A program made the translations under genes and the position numbers. Of a stretch of DNA of 59,228 nucleotides, positions 40,225-48,988 are shown piece after piece. Location of the stretch: NCBI GenBank assembly GCA_037444185.1, contig JBBIMW010000013.1, positions 1-59,228 of the forward strand, written 5' to 3'. A model generated the notes under the pieces. That model worked only from the letters and a program-made list of their open reading frames with translations, made no database searches and was not told the DNA's origin. The DNA is from JAILZP01 sp037444185 (GTDB taxonomy: Bacteria; Bacillota; Desulfotomaculia; Desulfotomaculales; Desulfocucumaceae). Numbering within the stretch: position 1 is the stretch's first letter; the number at the start of each line of letters is the position of its first letter.

Positions 40225-40350
40225 GTTTCCGGGTTTCGCCGCCCGGCGGGGCGGCAAAAAAAAGCTCCCGGCATTTCTAAAGAATACAGGCATTTTATAC
40301 GAAAATGTTTCTATATAGACAACTGATTAATTATAATAAGGGGGATTTTC

Positions 40351-43335
40351 ATGAAGGGGCGCTGCCGGAGGGTTTTATCGACAATGCTGACAATTTTATT
40401 GTGCTTTGGGGCCCTCCACCTGCCCCAGGTTCAACGGGCCGAGGGGTCGGGGCCCACGGCGGTTCCGGGGCCGGGGATCTACAGCGCGTATCAGGACGTG
40501 TACCTTTTCAACGAAACCGTCGATGAGTCCGGAATCGCCTATGCCGTGCATTGGCGGCCCACGCAGCCCAGTACCCCATATACCGGAACTCCGGTAAGGA
40601 TAGATGAGGATGTTGTTTTATCGGTCAGCTCCACGGTGGGATCCGTCACCACCTATAAAGAATTTTCTTATACCATAAAGCCCGGGGTGCTGTCCGTGTT
40701 CCCCGCCGAGGAGGCGGTGAAGGTGCCCGTTGACTCCAGAATCAGCTTCGCCTTCAGCAGGAAGATGGACCAGGGTCTGCTGGAGACAGAAAGCAATATC
40801 TCCATCACCAGAATCAGCCCCACCCCGGTTACCGATATAAGCAGCAATGATTTTACCGCCACATACAGCCCGGCCGCCTATACCCTGGACATACAGCTCA
40901 ACCCCGGGGTGACCCTGGAGCATGGCGCCACCTATATGGTGACGCTGGGGGGCAATATTAAGGACAGCAACGGCAAGCCCCTGGAGGGAAACAGGAGTTT
41001 TGTATTTTATACGGTTTCCGCCGGAGATATTCTGACCCACGGCTCGATAGCCACGGAGAGAACCAGCTACGGCCGGGGACATGATGTCGCCGTCAGAGGA
41101 TCGTATTTCAGGGGGTCAAACGCGGTGAATGGAGCGGTGGATTTACAGTACCAGGTCTTTGACGCCAGGGGGGGGCTGATGGTGTCCAGGTACGTGAATA
41201 GCGTCACCAACGGAAGGTTTGCCGACACCTTTACCCTGCCCGGCAACGCCGCTGCCGGAAACTGGACGGTGAGACTCTACGACGGCGACAGCCCCCGCCA
41301 GTTGCTGGGCACGTGTAATTTTACGGTGGTGGAAAGCGCGGTGACGGCGCCCGAGGCCAATTTCCAGCCCGGCACCTATTATGAGCCCCTGACCGTCAAC
41401 CTGTCCACTCCGACGCCGGGGGCCACCATATACTATACCACCGACTTCACCGATAATTACTCCACGGATCCGGTGCCCGTCAGCATACCTTCCGGACAGG
41501 TGGACAGCAGTTGCACCGAGTACAAGGGGGCCATATTTATATCCGCCCCCGGAAAGACAAGGCTCCGGGCGGTGGCCATAAAGGGCGGGGTCAAGAGCCC
41601 CTTGATGGACAATACCTACACCATCCGGGCCGACCTGGGCTACCTGGATCTAAAACCCGGCAGCGGCGCCACCGGAGTGTCGCTGCTCTCCGGAGTGTCG
41701 GTGACCTTCGGCCGGCAGGTCAAATCCCAGTCTGTGAACGCCCAGACCCTCAGGCTCCGGGAGGCCGGCACCGGCGCCGATGTGGCGGGGCGGGTGAGCT
41801 ATGACGCCGAAAAAAGGGTGGCCACCTTCAAGCCGGACGGCATTTTAAAGCCCAATACCATGTACCAGGCGATTCTGGAAGGGTATACCGGGGGCCTGGA
41901 CAGTATTTACATAGAAGACCTGAACGGAGTGCGGCTCCTGAACAACATCGTCTGGAATTTCACCACCGGCCCGGACTGGGTCACCGTGGACGGCAGATCG
42001 GTCACCGGTAATTACGTGGCGGTGAACAAAACGCCGGCCGCCGTCATCGTCACCTCCCCCGACACGGTGATGGTGACCCTGGACAAGGTCCGGATGGCGG
42101 CCATCGGCGGCAATCAGTTCAGGGGCGAGGCCGCCTTAAAGCCGGGGAACAACACGGTGACCATTGAGATAACGGACAGTTCGGCGGTGAAAACCACCAT
42201 GAAGATAAATGTCAACTATCTAAACCTGATGCAGGCCGGCGCCGGGGTCACCGCCGGCATTCCGGCCAAGGGCAAGCTGGAGCTTTTCGACAAGCAGCTG
42301 GTGCTGGAGTTTCCAAAGGGCGGCTATCTGACGGACGGGTCCGGGCTGCCCCTGAGCGACCAGTCCATCATCTTTGAGATATACAATAACGCCGTGGCGG
42401 ACGGCAGCCCTTCGGTGAGCCCTGTGTTTGAAATACGCCCCAAAGTGCCCGGGGCCAGGCTTAACAATGCGGGGGAGGGCAACATCACCCTGACCTATGA
42501 CAAGTACGTTTCCTCCACCGCTTCCCCCACCCTGACGGTGCTGTGCGACCCGGATTTTGACGGGGAGTGGGAGGAGAATCTGGGGGGCCGTCCGGACACC
42601 AAAAAAAGGACTATTACGCTACCCTTCGGTTCCTTCGGCAGGTATGTGATAGTGAACAAGGTCTGGTCCTTCAGCGATTACACCACCGCCGGCTGGGCCA
42701 GGCCCTACGTCGAGCACCTCTGGGCCAAGGGGCTGATGAAGCCCCTGCCCACGGCCGGCGTGGGGCAGTTCGGGCTGACCGACGCCCAGGGCAGGGAGAT
42801 GCCCATCACCCGGGGAGAGTTCGCCGTGCTGGTGGGCAGGGTGCTGGGGCTGAACAAGTCCGGTTACAGCAATTATGGGGTTTTTACCGACATGAGGCTT
42901 TTCGGGTCTTCAAGCACACCCTACGCCCTGGCCAAGGATCTGGACGGGTTCTGGCGGTATATAGACGACGACGACTACAAGTATATAGACATGCTGGCCA
43001 GGAACGGCATTGTCAACGGGTCCGTGGATGAATACGGAAGCCTGGTGTTCAATTATTTCAGCATTATTTCCCGGGAAGAGGTGGCGGTGATATTGGCCAG
43101 GGCCATGAACCTGGCGGTGGAGACCGACGATGCCAAGTACAGGGCCGCCATCACCAAGCTGTACACCGACGCCGGCACCAGCATGGCCCCCTGGGCCCAG
43201 CCCTATGTCCTGGCCGTAAGCAAAGGGTATTTCGGAGGCTATCCGGACAAGACTTTCAGGGGCAAGGACAATTTTACCAGACCCCAGGCGGCCAGGGTGA
43301 TATATATGGCCATGAAGAAAAACAAACTGATGTAA
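40351..43335 (+). CDS. large SLH surface protein with Ig-like and chitobiase-C-like domains
   Basis: 994-residue secreted protein. A signal peptide (1-30) precedes a chitobiase-C-like domain (about 33-105; GPGIYSAYQDVYLFNE) and a bacterial Ig-like (Big_5) domain (about 108-225; KVPVDSRISFAFSRKMDQ). A further beta domain is followed by a second chitobiase-C-like domain (about 340-425; FQPGTYYEPLTVNLSTPTPG), a second Big_5 domain (about 428-545) and several beta stretches. Three C-terminal SLH domains (about 768-994) end in GGYPDKTFRGKDNFTRPQAA. AAGGGGG precedes the ATG. The long beta region suggests adhesion or a stalk. csaB is encoded in the same window. Confidence 0.9.
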   Translation: MKGRCRRVLSTMLTILLCFGALHLPQVQRAEGSGPTAVPGPGIYSAYQDVYLFNETVDESGIAYAVHWRPTQPSTPYTGTPVRIDEDVVLSVSSTVGSVTTYKEFSYTIKPGVLSVFPAEEAVKVPVDSRISFAFSRKMDQGLLETESNISITRISPTPVTDISSNDFTATYSPAAYTLDIQLNPGVTLEHGATYMVTLGGNIKDSNGKPLEGNRSFVFYTVSAGDILTHGSIATERTSYGRGHDVAVRGSYFRGSNAVNGAVDLQYQVFDARGGLMVSRYVNSVTNGRFADTFTLPGNAAAGNWTVRLYDGDSPRQLLGTCNFTVVESAVTAPEANFQPGTYYEPLTVNLSTPTPGATIYYTTDFTDNYSTDPVPVSIPSGQVDSSCTEYKGAIFISAPGKTRLRAVAIKGGVKSPLMDNTYTIRADLGYLDLKPGSGATGVSLLSGVSVTFGRQVKSQSVNAQTLRLREAGTGADVAGRVSYDAEKRVATFKPDGILKPNTMYQAILEGYTGGLDSIYIEDLNGVRLLNNIVWNFTTGPDWVTVDGRSVTGNYVAVNKTPAAVIVTSPDTVMVTLDKVRMAAIGGNQFRGEAALKPGNNTVTIEITDSSAVKTTMKINVNYLNLMQAGAGVTAGIPAKGKLELFDKQLVLEFPKGGYLTDGSGLPLSDQSIIFEIYNNAVADGSPSVSPVFEIRPKVPGARLNNAGEGNITLTYDKYVSSTASPTLTVLCDPDFDGEWEENLGGRPDTKKRTITLPFGSFGRYVIVNKVWSFSDYTTAGWARPYVEHLWAKGLMKPLPTAGVGQFGLTDAQGREMPITRGEFAVLVGRVLGLNKSGYSNYGVFTDMRLFGSSSTPYALAKDLDGFWRYIDDDDYKYIDMLARNGIVNGSVDEYGSLVFNYFSIISREEVAVILARAMNLAVETDDAKYRAAITKLYTDAGTSMAPWAQPYVLAVSKGYFGGYPDKTFRGKDNFTRPQAARVIYMAMKKNKLM

Positions 43336-43371
43336 AAAAGGAATGCATTAAATTCTGTTTCCTGGATTCCA

Positions 43372-43395
43372 GCCGCCCGTCAGGGCGGCTTTTTT
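43372..43395 (+). terminator. intrinsic terminator of the SLH gene
   Basis: GCCGCCC and GGGCGGC around GTCA, then six T's. Preceded by an ATTCTG/GGATTCCAG phrase shared with the 93-bp repeat. Confidence 0.85.
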
Positions 43396-43478
43396 AGGGT
43401 TGACCGGACTGTTATAATCATTGTAAGGAGAAAACCATCAAGCCAAAATATAAAACCAGGAAAGGCCGGTTGGAAGAT

Positions 43479-45509
43479 ATGGCGGAGTTCAGGCTTGTTT
43501 CGGATTTCAGTCCCCGGGGGGATCAGCCCGGGGCCATAGGTTTGCTGGCGGACGGGGTGGAGAGGGGGCACCGCTATCAGACCTTGCTGGGGGTAACCGG
43601 CAGTGGGAAAACGTATACCATGGCCCAGGTGATCCAGAGGCTTAAGAGGCCCGCCCTGGTGCTGGCCCCCAACAAAACCCTGGCGGCCCAGCTGTGCTCG
43701 GAGTTTAAGGAGTTTTTTCCCCACAACGCGGTGGAGTATTTTGTCAGTTATTATGACTATTACCAGCCCGAAGCCTATATACCCCAGACAGACACTTATA
43801 TTGAGAAGGACTCCTCCATCAATGACGAGATAGACAAACTGCGCCACTCGGCCACCAGCGCCCTGTTCGAGCGGCGGGACGTGATCATCGTGGCCAGTGT
43901 ATCCTGCATTTACGGGCTGGGCGATCCAGGAGAATACCGGGATATGGTGCTTTCCCTGAGGGAGGGGGGGGTGTACCACCGTGATGCCGTGCTGAGGAAG
44001 CTGGTGGACATACAATTTGAAAGAAATGACATGAATTTTGACCGGGGGAAATTCAGGGTGCTGGGGGATATAGTCGAAATATATCCGGTTTCGGCGGGAG
44101 ACCGGGCCATCCGGGTGGATTTTTTCGGCGACGAGGTGGAAAAGATACTGGAGTTCGACGTAGTTACAGGCGAAGTACTGGGTCGGAGAAGGCACGTCTC
44201 CGTTTTTCCGGCCAGTCACTACGCCATTTCCCGCCCCAGAATGGAAAAAGCCATCGAGGGCATCCGGGCGGAGCTGGAAGAAAGGCTGGCCTGCCTGCGG
44301 TCCGGGGACAGGCTCCTGGAGGCCCGGCGGCTGGAGCAGAGAACCGGCCACGACATAGAGATGATGATGGAGATGGGATACTGCAGCGGCATAGAGAATT
44401 ATTCCCGCCACCTCACCGGCCGCAAGCCGGGGGAGCCGCCGTACACCCTGCTGGATTTTTTCCCGGAGGACTTTATCATGTTCATCGACGAGTCCCACGT
44501 GGCGGTTCCCCAGTTGGGGGGGATGTACGAAGGTGACAGGTCCCGCAAAGCCTCCCTGGTGGAACACGGGTTCCGGCTGCCCTCGGCCATGGACAACCGG
44601 CCCCTAAAATTCAGTGAGTTTGAGGAGAAGGTGGGGCAGATCATATTCGTTTCGGCCACCCCGGGAAATTATGAGCTAAAGAAGAGCTGCCGGGTGGTGG
44701 AGCAAATTATCCGGCCCACCGGGCTGGTGGACCCCGAGATCTCACTGCGGCCCACCAGGGGGCAGATAGATGATCTGCTGGGAGAGATAAGAACCCGGGT
44801 GGACAAGGGGGACCGGGTGCTGGTCACCACCCTGACCAAAAAAATGTCCGAGGATCTGACGGATTATCTGAGGGAGTTGGGAATAAAGGTGCGCTACCTG
44901 CACTCGGACATAAACACCATTGAAAGAATGGAAATATTGAGGGATCTCCGCCTGGGGGTGTTCGACGTGCTGGTGGGCATCAACCTTCTCCGGGAGGGCC
45001 TGGATCTGCCCGAAGTCAGTCTGGTGGCCATACTGGACGCCGACAAGGAGGGATACCTGAGATCCGAGCGGTCCCTTATCCAGACCATCGGCAGGGCGGC
45101 CCGGAACATCGACGGAAAGGTGATCATGTATGCCGACAGAGTTACCGAATCCATGCGCAGGGCCATAGACGAGACCGTGAGGAGAAGAAAGAAGCAGATG
45201 GAGTTCAACGAGTGGAACGGCATCACCCCCAGCACCGTCCGCAAGTCGGTGAGGGACATCATCGAAGTCACCAGGGCGGCGGAGGAGCGGCAGGGGTACG
45301 GGGACGGCGGGAAAAGGCGCAAAATGGGCGGCAAGGAATTGAAGGCGGCCATCGCCAAGGTGGAGAAGGAAATGAGGGAGGCGGCCAGACTTTTGGAGTT
45401 TGAGAGGGCCGCCGGGCTCAGGGACATTCTCATTGAAATGCGCCTTGATCTGCGGGGCCGGGACCGGAGAATGCCCCCACCGGTTAATGATGACAATATG
45501 ACAATGTGA
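43479..45509 (+). CDS. uvrB: excinuclease ABC subunit B
   Basis: DNA-damage-loading helicase of nucleotide excision repair, about 676 residues. Walker A is in GVTGSGKTYTMA, the damage-probing hairpin is YYQPEAYIPQTDTYIEKD, and the helicase motifs include GINLLREGLDLPEVSLVAIL and TIGRAARN. A C-terminal UVR motif (about 625-660) binds UvrC. I chose the ATG at 43479 (MAEFRLVSDFSPRGDQP matches the family start). A TTG at 43470 lies four bases after AGGAAAGG. A TATAAT at 43413-43418 lies upstream. No LexA box is seen here, unlike uvrA. Confidence 0.96.
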   Translation: MAEFRLVSDFSPRGDQPGAIGLLADGVERGHRYQTLLGVTGSGKTYTMAQVIQRLKRPALVLAPNKTLAAQLCSEFKEFFPHNAVEYFVSYYDYYQPEAYIPQTDTYIEKDSSINDEIDKLRHSATSALFERRDVIIVASVSCIYGLGDPGEYRDMVLSLREGGVYHRDAVLRKLVDIQFERNDMNFDRGKFRVLGDIVEIYPVSAGDRAIRVDFFGDEVEKILEFDVVTGEVLGRRRHVSVFPASHYAISRPRMEKAIEGIRAELEERLACLRSGDRLLEARRLEQRTGHDIEMMMEMGYCSGIENYSRHLTGRKPGEPPYTLLDFFPEDFIMFIDESHVAVPQLGGMYEGDRSRKASLVEHGFRLPSAMDNRPLKFSEFEEKVGQIIFVSATPGNYELKKSCRVVEQIIRPTGLVDPEISLRPTRGQIDDLLGEIRTRVDKGDRVLVTTLTKKMSEDLTDYLRELGIKVRYLHSDINTIERMEILRDLRLGVFDVLVGINLLREGLDLPEVSLVAILDADKEGYLRSERSLIQTIGRAARNIDGKVIMYADRVTESMRRAIDETVRRRKKQMEFNEWNGITPSTVRKSVRDIIEVTRAAEERQGYGDGGKRRKMGGKELKAAIAKVEKEMREAARLLEFERAAGLRDILIEMRLDLRGRDRRMPPPVNDDNMTM

Positions 45510-45651
45510 AATTTTCACCGGAGGCGCGAAAAATGAAGCCGGGCACACAGATATTGTTTGCTGTGCTGACAGGGGGTGACAATCATATCCCCTTGCCCGG
45601 CGGCCGCTATTGAATTATGATCAGGTTGCCCGTTGAGAAAGGGGGATGACT

Positions 45652-45876
45652 TTGAATCCGTTGGTGGCCAGACTTACCAGCAAGGGGCAGATCGTCCTGC
45701 CCAAGCCGGTTAGGGATCAATTGAAGCTGGGCAAGGGGTCCTGCATCGCCATCTATCTTGAGAACAACCAGATTGTAATGAAAAAAGTCAATCCCAAAAA
45801 GCATCCCGGTGAGGTCGGCCCCATCATCCCGGATACAGGCCGGACGTCGGTTTTCCGGCATCAGGCGCCGGAATGA
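45652..45876 (+). CDS. AbrB/SpoVT-type DNA-binding protein
   Basis: 74 residues. The N-terminal swapped-hairpin AbrB domain reads ARLTSKGQIVLPKPVRDQLK followed by GKGSCIAIYLENNQIVMKKV, which is typical of AbrB/MazE/SpoVT regulators. The C-terminal tail is basic and Pro-rich. The TTG at 45652 is six bases after GGGGGA; ATG 45646 is adjacent to the site and unlikely. It lies between uvrB and uvrA and is followed by a strong terminator, so it may be a separate unit. No toxin gene adjoins it, so it is probably a regulator rather than an antitoxin. Confidence 0.82.
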   Translation: MNPLVARLTSKGQIVLPKPVRDQLKLGKGSCIAIYLENNQIVMKKVNPKKHPGEVGPIIPDTGRTSVFRHQAPE

Positions 45877-45902
45877 AAACCGGCCCCCCTCCTCCGGACT
45901 TC

Positions 45903-45926
45903 GCCGCCCACCAGGGCGGCTTTTTT
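45903..45926 (+). terminator. intrinsic terminator after the AbrB-like gene
   Basis: GCCGCCC and GGGCGGC around ACCA, followed by six T's. Confidence 0.88.
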
Positions 45927-45943
45927 GTCAAGGGAATGCATCA

Positions 45944-45971
45944 AATTCTGACTACTGAATTCTGACTACTG
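45944..45971. repeat. tandem 14-bp repeat AATTCTGACTACTG
   Basis: Two exact copies, then GGATTCCAG as in the 93-bp repeat. It is a short relative of that intergenic family, directly after a terminator. Confidence 0.8.
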
Positions 45972-46007
45972 GATTCCAGCTGCCCACCAGGGGGAATTTG
46001 CCCGATG

Positions 46008-46019
46008 GAACAATTGTTC
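46008..46019. promoter_or_regulatory. LexA (SOS) box upstream of uvrA
   Basis: GAAC-AATT-GTTC, a perfect palindrome matching the Gram-positive LexA core GAAC-N4-GTTC. It overlaps a TTGTTC -35 candidate (46014-46019) whose -10 would be TATATT at 46037, 17 bases on. uvrA starts about 90 bases downstream. Confidence 0.75.
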
Positions 46020-46109
46020 TTTTGTATTATTTGTGATATATTATAATATATAGAGCTGCGGTTGACAGTTGCGGTTCCAAAGCCGGCGGCCGCCGGAGCG
46101 GAGGCTGAT

Positions 46110-48962
46110 ATGCAGGACAAAATAGTAATCAGGGGCGCCAGGGCCCACAATCTGAAAAACATCGACGTGGAGATTCCCAGGGACAAACTGGTGGTAATCA
46201 CCGGACTTTCCGGGTCGGGAAAGTCCTCCCTGGCCTTTGACACCATTTATGCCGAGGGGCAGCGGCGTTATGTGGAGTCCCTTTCGGCTTACGCCAGGCA
46301 GTTTCTGGGACAGATGGACAAGCCGGATCTGGACTATATCGAGGGACTTTCCCCGGCCATCTCCATAGACCAGAAGGCCACTTCCCACAATCCCCGGTCC
46401 ACGGTGGGGACCGTAACCGAGATTTACGATTACCTCAGGCTGTTTTACGCCAGGGCCGGCAGGCCCCATTGTCCCGGATGCGGGCGGATGATCAAAAGGC
46501 AGACGGTGCAGCAGATGGTGGACCATCTGCTGGCCCTTCCCGGGGGGAGCCGTCTCACCATTCTGGCCCCGGTGGTCCGGGGAAGAAAGGGCGAGTTTGC
46601 CAGGATCTTCGAGGAGATTCGCCGCAACGGCTTCGTCAGAGTGAGGGTGGACGGCCATCTGAGGGAGGTCGCCGAGGATATAAAGCTTGAGAAAAATAAA
46701 AAGCACACCATAGAGATCGTGGTGGACAGAATAGTGCTGCGCCCCGAATCTGCCAAACGGCTGGCCGATTCCCTGGAGACGGCTTTGAAGCACGCCGGCG
46801 GGCTGGTGGCGGTGGTTTCCGAGGCGGGGGAAACGGTATTCAGTGAAAACCATGCCTGTCCGGACTGCGGAATCAGTATACCGGAAATGGCGCCGCGGCT
46901 GTTTTCCTTCAACAGCCCCTTCGGTGCCTGCCCAACCTGTACGGGACTGGGGGTGAAGCAGGAAATTGATCCGGATCTGCTTATCCCGGACAAAGACAAA
47001 TCCATAAACCAGGGTGCCGTCGAGGGATGGATGAGGAGCCAGAATTCTTTCGTCATGCTGGAGGCTGTGGCCGGGAAATACGGTTTCAGTCTGGATGTTC
47101 CGGTGAAGGACATGCGGCGGGAGGACCTGGACAAAATACTGTACGGCACCGGCGTCGACCATGTTAGCATGGTCCTGGGCGGCGCCCACGGGCTTACTCA
47201 CAACTACTGCGCACCCTTTGAGGGTGTGGTGAACAATCTGGCCAGGCGTTACCGGGAGACCAGCTCGGAGTACATGCGCCAGGAGATCGAAAAATACATG
47301 GGGACCAGGCTTTGTCCCCAGTGCCGGGGCGCCCGCCTGCGGCCCGAAGCCCTTTCGGTGAAGTTGGGGGGCCTCTCCATAGACGATGTGACCCGCATGC
47401 CGGTGTCCGACTGCCTCAAATTCTTCAGGGAACTGGATCTGACAGAAAGGGAGGAGGCCATCGCCAGACAGATTCTAAAGGAGATAGATGAAAGGCTGGG
47501 GTTCCTGGTCAATGTCGGGCTGGACTACCTGACCCTGGGCCGGTCGGCCGGAACCCTTTCCGGTGGCGAGGCCCAGCGCATACGGCTGGCCACCCAGATC
47601 GGCAGCGGGCTGATGGGGGTGCTGTATATACTGGACGAGCCCAGCATCGGCCTGCACCAGCGGGACAACCGGAGGCTTCTGGATACATTGATTAGACTTA
47701 GGGATGCGGGAAACACACTGATTGTGGTGGAGCACGACGAGGATACCATCAGGACTGCGGATTTCATCATCGACATGGGCCCCGGCGCCGGGGAGAACGG
47801 CGGCCGGGTGGTGGCCAGGGGCGCCCTGAAGGATGTGATTGACACTCCGGATTCCATAACCGGCCAATACCTGAGCGGAAAGAAGCGAATACCGGTTCCC
47901 TTGCTGCGGCGCCCCCTTAACGGCAGGGGACTGACAGTGTCGGGGGCCGCCGAAAACAACCTGAAGGAAATAGACGTTTACTTCCCCTTGAATGTATTCG
48001 TTTGTGTCACGGGGGTGTCGGGGTCGGGCAAGAGCACCCTGGTCAACGAGGTTCTGTATAAGAGGCTGGCCCGGGAACTGGGCGGGTCCCGGGCCAGGCC
48101 CGGGGCCTGCCGCGAAATAAGGGGACTGGAGTACGTGGACAAGGTTATAGAGGTGGACCAGTCCCCCATCGGGCGCACACCCCGGTCCAACCCGGCCACC
48201 TATACGGGACTTTTCAATGATATACGGGAACTGTTCTCCCAGACCCCCGAGGCCAGGGTGAGGGGCTACCGGCCGGGGCGCTTCAGCTTCAATGTCAAGG
48301 GGGGGCGCTGCGAGGCCTGCCAGGGAGACGGCATTATCAAAATAGAAATGCATTTTCTGCCCGATGTTTACGTTCCCTGCGAGGTGTGCAAGGGGCTCCG
48401 CTACAACCGTGAAACGCTGGAGGTAAGGTATAAGGGGAAAAACATATCCGAGGTGCTGAACATGACGGTGGATCAGGCGGTGCTCTTCTTCCGGCACCAT
48501 CCCAAGATTCACCGGAGGCTTAAGACCCTCCAGGACGTGGGCCTTGGCTACATCAGGCTGGGGCAGCCGGCTCCGGAGCTGTCCGGCGGGGAGGCCCAGA
48601 GGGTCAAACTGGCCACGGAGCTGTCCCGGCGATCCAGCGGGAAGACCGTTTACATTCTTGACGAGCCCACCACCGGGCTGCACACGGATGACATAGACAG
48701 GCTCTTGAGGGTTTTGCACAGGCTGGTGGATGCAGGAGACACCGTAATTGTAATAGAGCACAATCTGGACGTGATCAAGACGGCGGACCACATCATCGAC
48801 CTGGGGCCCGAAGGGGGGGACCGGGGAGGAAGGCTGGTGGCCGCCGGGACCCCCGAGGAAGTGGCCGAAAACACCGCCTCCCATACCGGACAGTTCCTCC
48901 GCCGGGCAATCGGGATGTCGGACGCAGGAATAAACTTCGGATGCAACAATTTAACAACTTAG
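46110..48962 (+). CDS. uvrA: excinuclease ABC subunit A
   Basis: Damage-recognition ATPase of nucleotide excision repair, about 950 residues. It has two ABC modules: GLSGSGKSSLAFDTIYAEG (about 32) and GVSGSGKSTLVNEVLY (about 645), each with a LSGGEAQR signature, plus zinc modules (CPGCGRM, CPDCGIS, CPTC, CEAC, CEVC). GGAGG precedes the ATG at 46110, which gives the usual MQDKIVIRGARAHNLKNIDV opening. The last eleven residues are not typical of the family and run into a dispersed repeat phrase (48956-48974), so the stop may come from it. A LexA box lies upstream. uvrC follows. Confidence 0.96.
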   Translation: MQDKIVIRGARAHNLKNIDVEIPRDKLVVITGLSGSGKSSLAFDTIYAEGQRRYVESLSAYARQFLGQMDKPDLDYIEGLSPAISIDQKATSHNPRSTVGTVTEIYDYLRLFYARAGRPHCPGCGRMIKRQTVQQMVDHLLALPGGSRLTILAPVVRGRKGEFARIFEEIRRNGFVRVRVDGHLREVAEDIKLEKNKKHTIEIVVDRIVLRPESAKRLADSLETALKHAGGLVAVVSEAGETVFSENHACPDCGISIPEMAPRLFSFNSPFGACPTCTGLGVKQEIDPDLLIPDKDKSINQGAVEGWMRSQNSFVMLEAVAGKYGFSLDVPVKDMRREDLDKILYGTGVDHVSMVLGGAHGLTHNYCAPFEGVVNNLARRYRETSSEYMRQEIEKYMGTRLCPQCRGARLRPEALSVKLGGLSIDDVTRMPVSDCLKFFRELDLTEREEAIARQILKEIDERLGFLVNVGLDYLTLGRSAGTLSGGEAQRIRLATQIGSGLMGVLYILDEPSIGLHQRDNRRLLDTLIRLRDAGNTLIVVEHDEDTIRTADFIIDMGPGAGENGGRVVARGALKDVIDTPDSITGQYLSGKKRIPVPLLRRPLNGRGLTVSGAAENNLKEIDVYFPLNVFVCVTGVSGSGKSTLVNEVLYKRLARELGGSRARPGACREIRGLEYVDKVIEVDQSPIGRTPRSNPATYTGLFNDIRELFSQTPEARVRGYRPGRFSFNVKGGRCEACQGDGIIKIEMHFLPDVYVPCEVCKGLRYNRETLEVRYKGKNISEVLNMTVDQAVLFFRHHPKIHRRLKTLQDVGLGYIRLGQPAPELSGGEAQRVKLATELSRRSSGKTVYILDEPTTGLHTDDIDRLLRVLHRLVDAGDTVIVIEHNLDVIKTADHIIDLGPEGGDRGGRLVAAGTPEEVAENTASHTGQFLRRAIGMSDAGINFGCNNLTT

Positions 48963-48974
48963 GTGCCCGGTACC
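48956..48974. repeat. AACTTAGG-type repeat fragment spanning the uvrA stop
   Basis: AACTTAGGTGCCCGGTACC, a relative of the palindrome at 40106. It contains the uvrA stop codon (TAG at 48960-48962) and ends just before the uvrC ribosome-binding site. Confidence 0.6.
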
Positions 48975-48988
48975 ATGGGGAGATGAAT

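Noticed and set aside
40240..40268. Terminator at the GC-rich hairpin followed by A's
   Set aside because: On the plus strand A's, not T's, follow the stem, and on the minus strand the T-run precedes it, so it fits neither direction.
43425..43439. ATC start for uvrB behind AAGGAG
   Set aside because: AAGGAG at 43425-43430 is six bases before an in-frame ATC, but the extra 14 residues are not typical of UvrB, and an ATG at 43479 gives the family N-terminus.
45652..45876. Antitoxin of a toxin-antitoxin pair
   Set aside because: The AbrB-like fold fits MazE-type antitoxins, but no toxin-sized gene lies next to it and a terminator follows directly.
47475..48884. Long open frame antisense to uvrA
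   Set aside because: It is rich in Pro, Gly, His and Gln as expected of a GC-rich shadow, matches no family I know, and lies wholly over a certain gene. Similar long antisense frames at 14609-15541 and 52692-54029 were rejected for the same reason.
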